Notes under the pieces: generated by a model
Told to the model about the DNA's origin: nothing
Database searches by the model: none
What the model saw: the letters and a program-made list of their open reading frames with translations, nothing else
Made by a program: the position numbers and the translations under genes
Part shown: in pieces, positions 17,633 through 26,442 of the stretch
Position numbering within the stretch: position 1 is the stretch's first letter
Layout: each line of letters begins with the position of its first letter
Assembly (NCBI RefSeq): GCF_003012735.1
Contig: NZ_PXYI01000006.1
Location: forward strand, 1-64,000
DNA from: Allosphingosinicella deserti
GTDB taxonomy: Bacteria; Pseudomonadota; Alphaproteobacteria; Sphingomonadales; Sphingomonadaceae
Reading direction: 5' to 3'
DNA: 64,000 nucleotides

Positions 17633-18939
17633 CCAGCGTTCGCCTCCCTGCGCAGCTGCCGCTGCGGACCCGGGTGCGGATCGTGCCCCGCGAACGCACG
17701 ACTCCCGCTCTGGTCGTGCTCGCCATCATGCTCATCCTGGTGCTGCTCGGGCCATACATCAACTACAAGCCTGCGCCGTTTACGGGTGAAGGCAATCCCC
17801 TGCGGCAGATGATCTTCTTCGGCTGTGCCTTCACCCTCGCCTGGGCGGCGCGTCCGCTGGCAAAGCCGGAACGACTGCTCCCGATCCCGCTGATCCTGGT
17901 CGTCGCACTCGGCTGGTGCTGGCTCAGCCTCACCTGGTCTGCGGTTCCGGACATCTCCATCCGTCGCCTGTTGCTGACCACGATCGTGATGTGGACGATC
18001 TTCATGATCGCCAAACAGGCGGGCTATCGACGCTCTTTGTCCATGATGCGATTGATCCTGGCCGGCATTCTCGTGGCCAATTACGTCGCGTCAGTCGGCT
18101 TTCCGCAGTTCGGCGTGCACCAGGCGGCGGATCTTGCGGACCCGGGCATCGTCGGATCGTGGCGCGGCGTCATGCTGCAGAAGAACTTCGCCGGTGCCAC
18201 CTGCGCGCTGACCATTCTCCTGTTCATGTTCGATGCTAAGTCGATCCGGCCGTGGCTCCGCACGATCGTGATCGTGGCCTGCGCTTATTATCTGTTCCGT
18301 ACCAATTCCAAGACGTCGGCAGGCATTCTGATCTTCTCGGCGTTGTGCGGCTACATCTACGCCCGCTACAATCCCGCCTACCGAGCGCTGCTGATCCCCC
18401 TGCTGAGCGTAATCGGCGCGGGCCTGTTCCTCGCGTCCGAACTCTATTGGGACGTCCTCGTCACGCCATTCTCGTCCAAGGATGCCTTCACGGGCCGGGT
18501 GCAGATCTGGCCCGTGCTGATCGAATACGCCCAGGATCACTGGATGTTCGGCTCCGGCTACGGGGCCTTCTGGAACATCGGTGGAACCACCCCGATCTAC
18601 AATTATGCGAAAGGCTGGGTCACTCAGATCACCAGCGGCCATAATGGCTATCTCGATCTGCTGATCCAGATCGGCTTTCCGGGCATGCTGATCGTCATCA
18701 TGGCCACTCTGATCTGGCCGGTTGCCAAACTGCTGAGCAGCCGCACGATACCGCGCTCGACGGGAGCCCTGCTGATCACCCTCCTGCTGTTTTCGGCGGG
18801 CCACAATTTCACCGAATCCAGCCTGTTCGATCGTGATCAGATCGTGCAGGTCTTCCTTACCATCGCACTGGCGTTCATCTGGCGCGAGACCAATCCGGCG
18901 ACCAGCGAAACGATCCTGGAGGCCGGCGATGGGCGGTGA
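17629..18939 (+). CDS. O-antigen ligase/polymerase family protein, tandem copy 2
   Basis: Paralogue of the preceding gene (436 aa), overlapping it by ATGA. Conserved blocks recur in the same order: GWCWLSLTWS, SWRGVMLQKNFAGAT, RTNSKTSAGIL, ARYNPAYRALLIPLLSV, DAFTGRVQIWPVL, GSGYGAFWNIG, TSGHNGYLDLLIQIGFPG and GHNFTESSLFDRD. The N- and C-termini differ, so this is an old tandem duplication rather than a recent one. About ten to twelve membrane helices. It may form a heteromeric pair with copy 1, or the two may polymerise different glycans. The flippase-like gene starts inside its last 11 bases. Confidence 0.88.
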   Translation: MTSVRLPAQLPLRTRVRIVPRERTTPALVVLAIMLILVLLGPYINYKPAPFTGEGNPLRQMIFFGCAFTLAWAARPLAKPERLLPIPLILVVALGWCWLSLTWSAVPDISIRRLLLTTIVMWTIFMIAKQAGYRRSLSMMRLILAGILVANYVASVGFPQFGVHQAADLADPGIVGSWRGVMLQKNFAGATCALTILLFMFDAKSIRPWLRTIVIVACAYYLFRTNSKTSAGILIFSALCGYIYARYNPAYRALLIPLLSVIGAGLFLASELYWDVLVTPFSSKDAFTGRVQIWPVLIEYAQDHWMFGSGYGAFWNIGGTTPIYNYAKGWVTQITSGHNGYLDLLIQIGFPGMLIVIMATLIWPVAKLLSSRTIPRSTGALLITLLLFSAGHNFTESSLFDRDQIVQVFLTIALAFIWRETNPATSETILEAGDGR

Positions 18940-20275
18940 GGCCCCCGCGGTGGCGGTGGCGGCGCGCAGGTCCGGCGTGGGATCGGGCCTCTTGCGCTAT
19001 GCGATGGCGGCGGTCGGTCCGGTGGCGGGCGCCGGCGCGCAATTCGTCCTTTCGCTGGTTCTGCTCCACTTGCTTACCCCTGCGGCGTTCGGCAAGTTCG
19101 CATTCCTTCTGGTGACTTCGATTTTCTCGGCAGGCCTGTGGTCGGCCCTGTTCTGCGCGCCATTGCCGGTGATCCTGAACCGGGGCGATGCGGCTGGACG
19201 AGCCCCCGCCGTGCGTGCACTCACGACCTTGTCGACGCTCGGCTCCGTTGTCGTGTTCTGCCTGTTCTCGGTTCTCGGGCTCGCACTCGAGGTCTCGCTC
19301 AGCGGCGCCCTGCTGTTCGGGGTTTACGCGGCGATGTTCGTGCTTCGCTGGTTCGCGCGCACGCACGCTTATGCGCATGATCGTCCGATCCGGGTCACCA
19401 TCTCCGATCTCGTCTACAGTGTCGTGTTGCTCGGCGGCGTTGGCGCGCTCGCCATTGCCCGGGCCACATCAGTGGAACTCTGCTACGCGGTCATGGCGCT
19501 CAGTGCGGCGCTGGGAATGCTGCCCTTCGGCCGTGCCTATCTGCGCACGCTTCTGTCGATCGATCGCAGCGCCTTCGCGCATTATCGCCCGGTCTGGCGC
19601 GAGCATTCGAGCTGGTCGCTGGTCGGCGTCATTACCACCGAAGCGACGATCAACGCCCATGTCTACATCGTCACCTTGATCGCTGGTCCGGTCGCCTACG
19701 CGCCGATCGCGGCAACCGCTTTGATGATCCGGCCGATGGCCGTGGCCCAGAATGCGCTCGGCGACTTCGAGCGTCCCCGGATGGCACGGCAGATCGGTTC
19801 CGGTCGGATCGATGATGCGGGGAGGGCGGTGTTGTTCTTCCGAATGGTCCTGCTCGCCGCCTGGATCGCCACGTGCGCGGGGGCCATCATGCTCTTCGTC
19901 GTCGATCCGCACCTGGTGTTTCCGCGCGATTACGATCGATCCGTGCTGGCGATCGGGACCGCTCTGTGGCTCGCAGTCTCCGGGGTGCGGCTGGTCCGCA
20001 CACCGGAGTCGACGTTGCTGCAGGCCGCCGGCGCCTTCCGTCCCCTTGCGCATGCCAGCATGGTGTCGTGCGGCATTTCGATCGTCGCCGTGCTGGTGAT
20101 GCTCGTCGCTGTCGGCCCGCTCTGGTCGATTCTCGGCATTCTTGCCGGGGAGCTCGTCTTCGGCGGCTGGACGTGGCGGCAGGCGCATCGATGGCGACGA
20201 CAAGCGGCGGCGAAGGCCCGGAGCGAGGACTCCGATGGGCAGGAGCCATCAATCCAAGCGGAGGACGCAGCGTGA
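18929..20275 (+). CDS. Wzx-like lipopolysaccharide/EPS flippase
   Basis: 448-residue protein with about twelve to fourteen hydrophobic segments and the layout of polysaccharide-synthesis (MOP superfamily) exporters: an early helix with GPVAGAGAQFVLSLVLLHLL, then LTPAAFGKFAFLLVTSIF (the T-P-x-x-F-G-x-F signature). It would move the undecaprenyl-PP-linked repeat unit across the inner membrane for the Wzy proteins. ATG 18929 is preceded by CTGGAGG and overlaps the polymerase stop by 11 bases. The C-terminal 25 residues are polar. Sequence conservation in this family is low, so the call rests on topology, the TPxxFG motif and neighbours. Confidence 0.82.
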   Translation: MGGEAPAVAVAARRSGVGSGLLRYAMAAVGPVAGAGAQFVLSLVLLHLLTPAAFGKFAFLLVTSIFSAGLWSALFCAPLPVILNRGDAAGRAPAVRALTTLSTLGSVVVFCLFSVLGLALEVSLSGALLFGVYAAMFVLRWFARTHAYAHDRPIRVTISDLVYSVVLLGGVGALAIARATSVELCYAVMALSAALGMLPFGRAYLRTLLSIDRSAFAHYRPVWREHSSWSLVGVITTEATINAHVYIVTLIAGPVAYAPIAATALMIRPMAVAQNALGDFERPRMARQIGSGRIDDAGRAVLFFRMVLLAAWIATCAGAIMLFVVDPHLVFPRDYDRSVLAIGTALWLAVSGVRLVRTPESTLLQAAGAFRPLAHASMVSCGISIVAVLVMLVAVGPLWSILGILAGELVFGGWTWRQAHRWRRQAAAKARSEDSDGQEPSIQAEDAA

Positions 20276-21258
20276 AAGTAACGGTGGGGATCAAGGCGCT
20301 CAACGAGGAGAAACGGATCGCCGACGCGCTGGAAAGCGCAGTCGCTGCGGTCGCCCCGTTCGGCGGCGAGGTCGTCCTCGCAGACAGCGGCTCGACCGAT
20401 CGCACGATCGAGATCGCGCAGCGCTTCCCGGTTCGTATCGTTCAACTCGCCAATCCGGCCGAGCGCTGCTGCGGCGCCGGCGCCCAGCTCGCCTTTCAGA
20501 GCGCCCGCGGCGAGTATTTCTATCTTCTCGACGGCGACATGATCATCGATCCTGGCTTCCTGCCGGCGGGCATCGCCTATCTGGAAGCCAATCCGGACGT
20601 CGCCGCCGTCGGCGGGCATGTCCGCGAGCGGAATACCCAGGGTCACGAATTCCAGATCCGCGCCAACACGGTGGCGAACGATCGCAACTGGGCTCCAGGG
20701 ATCGTCGATCGCCTCGATTGCGGGGGTCTCTATCGGACGAGCGCGGTTCGGGAGGCAGGATGGTTCGCGGACCGCAATCTCCATGCCTTCGAGGAATTCG
20801 AACTTGCGTCCCGTTTGCAAGCGCGCGGATGGAAGCTTGCCCGGATCGACGTTCCTGCGATCGATCATTTCGGCCATACCGAGGATGGCTATCATCTGCT
20901 GCTGCGCCGGATCCGCTCGGGCTATTCGGGAGCACCCGGCGAAGTGCTGCGCGGAGCGATCGGGCGGCGCCACCTGCCGATCGTCCTTCGTCGGCTCGGC
21001 CATGTGCGCAACGGTCTTGCCGTGATGTTCTGGTGGCTGCTGCTGATCGTCGCGCTTGCCACGTGGCACCCGATGGTGCTGCTGGCCCTGCTCCTCGTGC
21101 CGTTGCTGTTCCTCTCCTGGCGCCGCGGCTCCCTGCGGCTCGGCCTCTACTCGCTGACCGCCTGGAACGTCAGCGCCGCAGGTCTCCTGGCCGGCTTCTT
21201 CCGTCGGCGGACGCCACCGGATCGGCCACTCGGCGCGATCGAGCTGAAGCAAGCTTGA
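20272..21258 (+). CDS. Glycosyltransferase family 2 with C-terminal membrane anchor
   Basis: GT-A fold enzyme, 328 aa. The start (KVTVGIKALNEEKRIADALES) is the nucleotide-sugar binding strand and helix; VVLADSGSTDRTIEIA and the DxD-like YLLDGDMIIDPGF bind the donor diphosphate through a metal ion; FEEFELASRLQARGW contributes the base-type acidic residues. Two or three hydrophobic helices follow (~250-300), anchoring the enzyme to the inner membrane. GTG 20272 overlaps the flippase stop (GTGA) and has GGAGG upstream. It probably adds a sugar to the EPS lipid intermediate; donor and acceptor are unknown. Confidence 0.9.
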   Translation: MKVTVGIKALNEEKRIADALESAVAAVAPFGGEVVLADSGSTDRTIEIAQRFPVRIVQLANPAERCCGAGAQLAFQSARGEYFYLLDGDMIIDPGFLPAGIAYLEANPDVAAVGGHVRERNTQGHEFQIRANTVANDRNWAPGIVDRLDCGGLYRTSAVREAGWFADRNLHAFEEFELASRLQARGWKLARIDVPAIDHFGHTEDGYHLLLRRIRSGYSGAPGEVLRGAIGRRHLPIVLRRLGHVRNGLAVMFWWLLLIVALATWHPMVLLALLLVPLLFLSWRRGSLRLGLYSLTAWNVSAAGLLAGFFRRRTPPDRPLGAIELKQA

Positions 21259-23252
21259 TGGCTTCCACCTACACGCAACTGGATCCATCGGTGCCGGACG
21301 TGCAGGCACCCCGACCGGATCGCAGCCCTGCGCGGCCGCACGGGCTGCGCATCGATATCCAGCTGCTGCGTGCCTTGGCGATCATCCTGGTTCTGCTCCA
21401 CCATGCCCATGTGCCTTTCGTTCCCGGGGGCTTTCTCGGGGTCGATATCTTCTTCGTGGTGTCGGGTTACCTCATGACCGGGATCATCGTGCGGGAGCTC
21501 GAGGAGGGAAGGTTCACCTTCAAGGGCTTCTACGCACGACGGGCGCGGCGGCTGCTGCCCGCCGCTTACGCCACGCTGGGTGTGACTGCCGCGCTGGCGC
21601 CGTTTCTCCTCGACTATTGGGAATATCGGGATTTCGTCGCGCAGCTTGCCGGCAGCTTCGCCTTCGTGGTCAACGCGGTGCTGTGGCAGCAGTCCGACTA
21701 TTTCAATTCGGGCGCCCATCTCAAGCCGCTGCTCCACATGTGGTCCCTGTCGCTGGAGGAGCAATATTACTTCCTGCTGCCGATCCTGCTGTTCTTCTGG
21801 CCCAAGCGGATGCGACTGCCGCTGACGATCGCGCTCACCGTGGTGAGCGCCGCAGCTTGCGTATGGCTCCTCCAGCGCAGCCCGTCGGCCAATTTTTATT
21901 TCCTTCCGACGCGCCTCTGGGAGCTGGGAATCGGATCGATCCTGGCGCTGCTCATCCGGCGCGACTGGATCAAGCCCGCCGCGATGCCGGTGCCCCGCCT
22001 CCTCGCCGCGGCGCTGCTGATCCTCGTGCCCCTGCTGTTCGACGAGCGCGGACATCCGGGGCTTCCCGCGCTTGCCGTATGCCTCGCCACGGCGCTGCTG
22101 CTCGTTCCCGGCCTCGATCTGCGCCCCTCTCGGCCTCTGGCGCCGCTGGTCGCGATCGGTGACCGGTCCTACTCCCTGTATCTCGTGCATTGGCCGATCC
22201 TCGCATTCGCGAACAACACCTTCATCCAGGCCGTTCCATTGTGGGTGAACCTCGCCCTGCTCGCCCCGATGCTGATCTGGATGGAGCTGCAATACCGGTT
22301 TGCCGAACAGCCTTTCCGCTCCATGCGGTTCGATGCCGGAAGGATCGCATTGCTGGTGCTTATCCCGATCGTCGTGCTCGGCGGCTCGTTTGCCTATCTC
22401 CGCAGCCTCGGCCGGCCCGATCCCGAACTCCACATCGGGAATACCGGGATCGGGGCAAGTTGCAATTCCAAGGGGGATTACGCACCGCGTCGGGAATGCC
22501 AGTCGTCCCCGAACCCAACGAGCCTGATCTGGGGCGATTCGTTCGCGATGCACATCGGGCCTGCTTTGGCGGAAAGCAGCCCGGGAGGCGTCGAGCAGGC
22601 GACTCGCACCTCCTGTGGACCGTTCCTCGGCCTTGCTCCCGTTAATGGTGAGCAGCAGACCGAGGACTGGGCCAGGCGCTGCATAGCTTTCAACGATTCC
22701 GTTCTGAGGTCGCTGGCGCGTTCGCCCGGCATCGACACCGTCATCCTGTCCAGCGCGCTCGGCCAATATGTGCCGGGTCAGGAACCGGGCTGGCGTGCGC
22801 TGGAGCGGCGAGGAGAAAGCTTCGTCGAACAGGCCCAATCGATGGAGCAGCTTCACGCTGCGTTGATCCGCACCGTCGCCGCTGTCCGTCACCTTGGAAA
22901 GAAGGTCGTCCTGGTCGCACCTCCGCCCTCGGCAGGTTTCGACATGGCGCGCTGTCAGACCCGCGAGAGCGAGGGCAAGCCGGTCATCGCGCCGAATGGC
23001 CGCTGCGACTTCTCGCGAGAGGATTATCTCGCCTTTCGAGCCCCGATCAGCCGCTTTCTTACCGAAGCCGGGCAGCGCGGGATCGTTCCGATCTTTTCGT
23101 TCGACGCAGCGTTGTGTGGTTCGGGAACCTGCCGGATCAGTGCCGGCGGGAAGCCGATCTATCGCGACCCGGCACATCTCAGCATCGTCGGATCAAGGGC
23201 GCTCGGAAGGGAGCTCCGAATGGGAGAGGCCGCACGGGCAATGGCGCGCTGA
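21258..23252 (+). CDS. Acyltransferase-3 / SGNH fused O-acetylase (OafA type)
   Basis: 664-residue two-domain protein. Residues ~30-380 form the ten-helix acyltransferase-3 domain (IDIQLLRALAIILVLLHHAH, GGFLGVDIFFVVSGYLMT, HMWSLSLEEQYYFLLP, GDRSYSLYLVHWPILAF). Residues ~415-650 form a periplasmic SGNH domain with the GDS motif in LIWGDSFAMH (~424-433) and the catalytic pair in DPAHLS (~636-641). Such fusions O-acetylate polysaccharide or peptidoglycan outside the membrane, the SGNH part making the final transfer. ATG 21258 overlaps the GT2 stop. It is the last gene of the plus-strand EPS operon. Confidence 0.93.
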   Translation: MASTYTQLDPSVPDVQAPRPDRSPARPHGLRIDIQLLRALAIILVLLHHAHVPFVPGGFLGVDIFFVVSGYLMTGIIVRELEEGRFTFKGFYARRARRLLPAAYATLGVTAALAPFLLDYWEYRDFVAQLAGSFAFVVNAVLWQQSDYFNSGAHLKPLLHMWSLSLEEQYYFLLPILLFFWPKRMRLPLTIALTVVSAAACVWLLQRSPSANFYFLPTRLWELGIGSILALLIRRDWIKPAAMPVPRLLAAALLILVPLLFDERGHPGLPALAVCLATALLLVPGLDLRPSRPLAPLVAIGDRSYSLYLVHWPILAFANNTFIQAVPLWVNLALLAPMLIWMELQYRFAEQPFRSMRFDAGRIALLVLIPIVVLGGSFAYLRSLGRPDPELHIGNTGIGASCNSKGDYAPRRECQSSPNPTSLIWGDSFAMHIGPALAESSPGGVEQATRTSCGPFLGLAPVNGEQQTEDWARRCIAFNDSVLRSLARSPGIDTVILSSALGQYVPGQEPGWRALERRGESFVEQAQSMEQLHAALIRTVAAVRHLGKKVVLVAPPPSAGFDMARCQTRESEGKPVIAPNGRCDFSREDYLAFRAPISRFLTEAGQRGIVPIFSFDAALCGSGTCRISAGGKPIYRDPAHLSIVGSRALGRELRMGEAARAMAR

Positions 23253-23460
23253 TCTCTTGCGCCGGGGCATCTTGGCCTTCGGGATCAAAGGCCGCTTCGG
23301 ACGTAGGGGCGCTTGGAGCCGGCCTCTTCGGGCGAGCAGAGAGTCGTCGCTGCGAGGCGTGCGAATCGTGCCAAGGGTGCGCCGAGCGGGACCGGAGTCG
23401 GCGCGTGAAAGCTGAATCCTGTTCCCGGTCCTTGCCGATGTCGCAAGAGGGGCTCGAAGA

Positions 23461-23478
23461 CTTCACCCGCGTGTGAAG
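23461..23478. terminator. Hairpin between convergent genes
   Basis: CTTCAC and GTGAAG arms pair around CCGCGT in the 246-base gap between the convergent acyltransferase and SleB genes. There is no T-run on either strand, so a terminator role is only suggested by position. I see nothing else in the gap. Confidence 0.3.
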
Positions 23479-23498
23479 CGCATGGTAAAGCGGCCGCT

Positions 23499-24857
23499 CT
23501 AACCCTCGCCTTGGAACCCTGCCGGCATACACTGCTTCTTGTCCGGGCGCGGTAGGGTATCGCAATTCCACAGCGCCCTTTCGCGGCCGCGGGAGCGATC
23601 TACGAAATAGTAGAAATCGGGGCGCTTGTCCGGCCAGCTCGTCCGTCCAAGACCGTTCGACTGGACCCGGCCCGGCGTACCGGAGAAGCCAACCACCGTG
23701 CACGCCTTCTGAGCCGATCTGCACATTTCCAGACCGACCAGCGCCAATGTGCCCGGGAACTGGTCCGGCTTGATCTGCAGCACGAACAGATTGTCCGAGG
23801 CACTGGCCGAGCGAAGCTCGTTGCCGCGCAACATCGCCTCGGGGACGGGCGCATCGATGGTCGGCGGCGGCGGCGGGGCCAGGGCCTCGCCCGGCGCAGG
23901 CGGGGCGTCGATGGTCGGAATCTCGGTTTCGGCGCCGGGCCGGTGCGCCGGCGACAAGGCGGCGAGCAGCGGCGTGATCGGCTCGCGGCCTTCGTGCACG
24001 CCGCGGAAAGCCGGGGGCTTGCCGATTGCGCCGCGCCAGCGGAAAAAGAGGTGCGTGTTCACCGCCGCGACCTTGTCGACGCTGGAGCTCCAGTTCGGGA
24101 CGACCCAGTCGGTGTGATAATGGGTCGCCCAGCCGACCGGCGCGTAGACCGCACCGGCAAGGGCACTTCGCGCCATCGCACGCGCGCGCTCCCAGGCGAC
24201 CTCAGGAGGCCGGCGACGCTGCAGCGATCCGTCGCAAGTGAAGGAGAATTGGCAACCCGTCTGGCGGCTCGATCCCTGGTAGACGACTCCGCAGACAGTT
24301 TTCGGAAAGGCGGGATGCCGCATCCGGTTCAGCACGACCTGGATCACCGGCGCCTGATCGAGCATGCGATCCCCCGCTTCGTACCAGGCCGCCGAGGCGA
24401 GGCAATCGACCGCACGCTGCTGATCGGCGGCGGGCAGCGCCAGACGGAGAGGCGAGGCGGCGGGCACCGGTTCCTTGGTGAACGGCACCTTGGCGTTGAT
24501 CGCCTGTGCCGTCGCGGCCGGGACGTCGAGATATTGCACAGGCTCGACCGCAGGGATCGGCAGCGCTTGCGATCGATTCGGATCATCTCCAGTCCGAATG
24601 CCGACCGATCGTGCGATCCTCGCCAGCGCCTGTCCGTCCTCGTCGAGCGCCAGATAGGCAAGCGCTCCGCACGCACCGAGCAGCGCCAGGAAGCCGGTGA
24701 GAAGGAAAGCCAGCAGGGGCGTCCGCGGCGGCCGCACCTCCGCGCGCGGATCGAAATGCGGCGGCAGCGCGCCCGGCGTCTGGGCCTGCGTTCCGGTCAG
24801 CGGGCCGGGCGCCGTCGCCTCATGCGGCGCGGCGCTGGAAAGGGCATCGGGAGACAC
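23499..24857 (-). CDS. Cell wall hydrolase, SleB/CwlJ family, membrane-anchored
   Basis: 452-residue protein with an N-terminal cytoplasmic tail, one membrane helix (LLAFLLTGFLALLGACGALAYLAL) and a periplasmic catalytic domain. The Hydrolase_2 motifs are visible: CLASAAWYEAGDRMLDQAPVIQVVLNRMRHPAFPKTVCGVVYQGS, then QFSFTCDGS and ATHYHTDWVVPNW. The glutamate in AWYEAGD is the likely catalytic residue of this lytic transglycosylase-like fold. Sphingomonads carry several such anchored SleB proteins; it may open peptidoglycan for export machinery or act in growth. A Pro-rich linker (APPPPPTIDAP) precedes a C-terminal domain of unknown role. GTG 24857 is the only upstream start and lacks a good ribosome site. 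Confidence 0.88.
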   Translation of the reverse strand: MSPDALSSAAPHEATAPGPLTGTQAQTPGALPPHFDPRAEVRPPRTPLLAFLLTGFLALLGACGALAYLALDEDGQALARIARSVGIRTGDDPNRSQALPIPAVEPVQYLDVPAATAQAINAKVPFTKEPVPAASPLRLALPAADQQRAVDCLASAAWYEAGDRMLDQAPVIQVVLNRMRHPAFPKTVCGVVYQGSSRQTGCQFSFTCDGSLQRRRPPEVAWERARAMARSALAGAVYAPVGWATHYHTDWVVPNWSSSVDKVAAVNTHLFFRWRGAIGKPPAFRGVHEGREPITPLLAALSPAHRPGAETEIPTIDAPPAPGEALAPPPPPTIDAPVPEAMLRGNELRSASASDNLFVLQIKPDQFPGTLALVGLEMCRSAQKACTVVGFSGTPGRVQSNGLGRTSWPDKRPDFYYFVDRSRGRERALWNCDTLPRPDKKQCMPAGFQGEG

Positions 24858-24900
24858 GAATGCTCAATAGCAAAGTCGGCGAGACGAGCAAGCAGAGTTG

Positions 24901-24917
24901 TTGTGCAGTGCGGCAAA
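24901..24917. promoter_or_regulatory. TTGTGCAGTGCGGCAAA motif upstream of the SleB gene
   Basis: One of the recurring TGC-N2-TGCGG-AA sequences, here 44 bases upstream of the SleB start in the gap before the minus-strand peptidase gene ends. The same pattern (TTGTGCGCTGCGGAA) lies at 13893. Confidence 0.4.
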
Positions 24918-24997
24918 GGGTGGCTGGCCTCAGCTCAGCGCTACGTCCTGATCGGAGGTTCGGGTGGGTCAGGCACCGATCCCGGCGGCAGGGCCGC

Positions 24998-25792
24998 TCA
25001 AGCGCTCCGTTCAAGTGGCCGCACGCGCCGCCATTCCAGTTTCCGCGTTGGCGACTGGACACGCAGCCAGCTATATCCCGTCCGATCCCAGCTCCGGATC
25101 CCTCCGGTGGCGCTGTCGAGCACGACGTCGCCGTCCTCCAGCCGCACGACCAACACCGTGTGCAGGCCGATTCGGCTGCTGAACACGACCGCCAGGAACA
25201 TCCGATCGGCCGGGAAACCGGCGGCCAGCAATTCCTGCTGCTTCTGAAGCGCGATATCCTCGCAGTCGCCGGCTGCGCCCTTGCCGGTGCCGGACGCCTG
25301 CCAATATTCGTCGACTCCGAAGCGCTCGCGGTCGGTCCGCTGGCGTACGCGCGCATTCACATGTTCGTTGATCGCGCGAACCGTCTTGAGCTGCCATCCG
25401 CCACGCGCCGTGCTTCCGTTGGAGCGGTCCGGCGGAAGGATCGTTCGAATTGCGCCGGTTCCGCCGACGGACAGCGTCGCTTCCGCAGCGGTCATCGATG
25501 TCAGGGGGGGGCATGGCCCGGCGACGGTCGCTTCACCCTGATGTGCCGGCGCGATCGTCTCGGTGCCGCCCGAGTTCAGGCAGGCGACTGTCTCGCGCAA
25601 CTCCGCGGGAGACGCCGGATCGCCGACGAGCCCGCAAGACCCGGGCTCGCGGAGGCAAAGATCGAGGAAACCCGCTGGAGCGTCGGCACTGTCGCCGAAC
25701 GTCACGAACGACGGGGCATGGCGCTCCGCGTGTGCGGGGGCCGTGATCGTGATCGCGGCCGCAAGGCCGAGAGCAAGGACGCTGCGAGACAC
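24998..25792 (-). CDS. Transglutaminase-like cysteine peptidase (LapG-related, BTLCP family)
   Basis: 264-residue secreted protein: signal peptide (VLALGLAAAITITAPAHA), a ~100-residue cysteine-containing N-terminal extension, then a bacterial transglutaminase-like cysteine proteinase domain. The catalytic triad is visible as C in GDCEDIAL, H in GLHTVLVVR and D in VVLDSATG. LapG, the best-known member, is a periplasmic protease that releases RTX adhesins in response to c-di-GMP via LapD. No LapD is in the window; an RTX protein is encoded at its left end. GTG 25792 has CAGGAG eight bases upstream. Substrate is not known. Confidence 0.85.
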   Translation of the reverse strand: MSRSVLALGLAAAITITAPAHAERHAPSFVTFGDSADAPAGFLDLCLREPGSCGLVGDPASPAELRETVACLNSGGTETIAPAHQGEATVAGPCPPLTSMTAAEATLSVGGTGAIRTILPPDRSNGSTARGGWQLKTVRAINEHVNARVRQRTDRERFGVDEYWQASGTGKGAAGDCEDIALQKQQELLAAGFPADRMFLAVVFSSRIGLHTVLVVRLEDGDVVLDSATGGIRSWDRTGYSWLRVQSPTRKLEWRRVRPLERSA

Positions 25793-25861
25793 CTTCAGGC
25801 TCCTGAACGAGGAGCCGGAGCAGTGGCATCGGCGTCTACCCTATTTGCCTAAGCGATTCGG

Positions 25862-25878
25862 TTAACCCAAAATTGACC
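25862..25878. promoter_or_regulatory. CtrA-like site (TTAA-N7-TTGA)
   Basis: TTAACCCAAAATTGACC fits the alphaproteobacterial CtrA consensus TTAA-N7-TTAA with one mismatch. It lies 70 bases upstream of the LapG-like gene in the gap before the PssE-like gene end, so it would control the peptidase gene. The link to CtrA is from consensus only. Confidence 0.45.
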
Positions 25879-25947
25879 ATGTTCGGCGCCGCGCGGGGAT
25901 CGCCGGAGTCCCGGATCAATCCGCCTGGGAAGCCATGGTCCCCGTAC

Positions 25948-26442
25948 TCATGCCTTTGCGAATTGCGCCAGATGGGCGCGGATATTGGCGATCGTCTCCG
26001 CCGGCGCGTCGGGGGCGATTCCCTGCGGTCCTTCCATCGGCTGCTCGATCAGGCGCGTCATCTGCGCCTGCAGCTCGGCCGCTTCCTCGACAATCAGCAG
26101 ACCCGGCCGGTTGCGGAACTTGCCCGCAGTGTCGAGCTGGTGGTCGGTCGTATGCTCGCGCAACGAGGCCCGGCGCGGCATCAGCAGCGTCTGCTTGCCG
26201 ATCTCGAGCGCCTGCAGGATCGAGCCCATGCCGACATGGGCGACGAACAATTGGCAGGCGTTGAGATGGCGCTGATACTCGCCGTGCGGCACCATGCGCT
26301 TCCACTCGCAGGCCTTCGGCTCATATTCCCCATCGCCGATCTGCAGGAAGACGGGGACGTGCGGGTGCTCGGCAGCCCATTCGTCGATCGCACGAGTCAT
26401 GCGATCGAAGGGCATCATCGATCCTACGGAAGCGAAGATCAT
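25948..26442 (-). CDS. PssE/Alg13-like glycosyltransferase subunit (GT28 C-terminal domain)
   Basis: 164-residue protein matching the C-terminal domain of family 28 glycosyltransferases: IFASVGSMMPFDRMTRAIDEWA at the start, VPVFLQIGDGEY, then FVAHVGMGSILQALEIGKQTLLMPRRASLREHTTDHQ (the H-x-G-x-G-S donor loop). In rhizobia PssE pairs with PssD to add glucuronic acid to lipid-linked glucose, and in eukaryotes Alg13 pairs with Alg14. ATG 26442 overlaps the stop of the PssD-like gene, as expected for a two-subunit enzyme. UDP-glucuronate is made by ugd just downstream, so GlcA transfer is the leading inference. Confidence 0.88.
   Translation of the reverse strand: MIFASVGSMMPFDRMTRAIDEWAAEHPHVPVFLQIGDGEYEPKACEWKRMVPHGEYQRHLNACQLFVAHVGMGSILQALEIGKQTLLMPRRASLREHTTDHQLDTAGKFRNRPGLLIVEEAAELQAQMTRLIEQPMEGPQGIAPDAPAETIANIRAHLAQFAKA

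Noticed and set aside
21147-23177. Minus-strand open frame of ~676 codons
   Set aside because: Antisense to the acyltransferase/SGNH gene, whose motifs are complete; the minus translation shows only charged low-complexity sequence.
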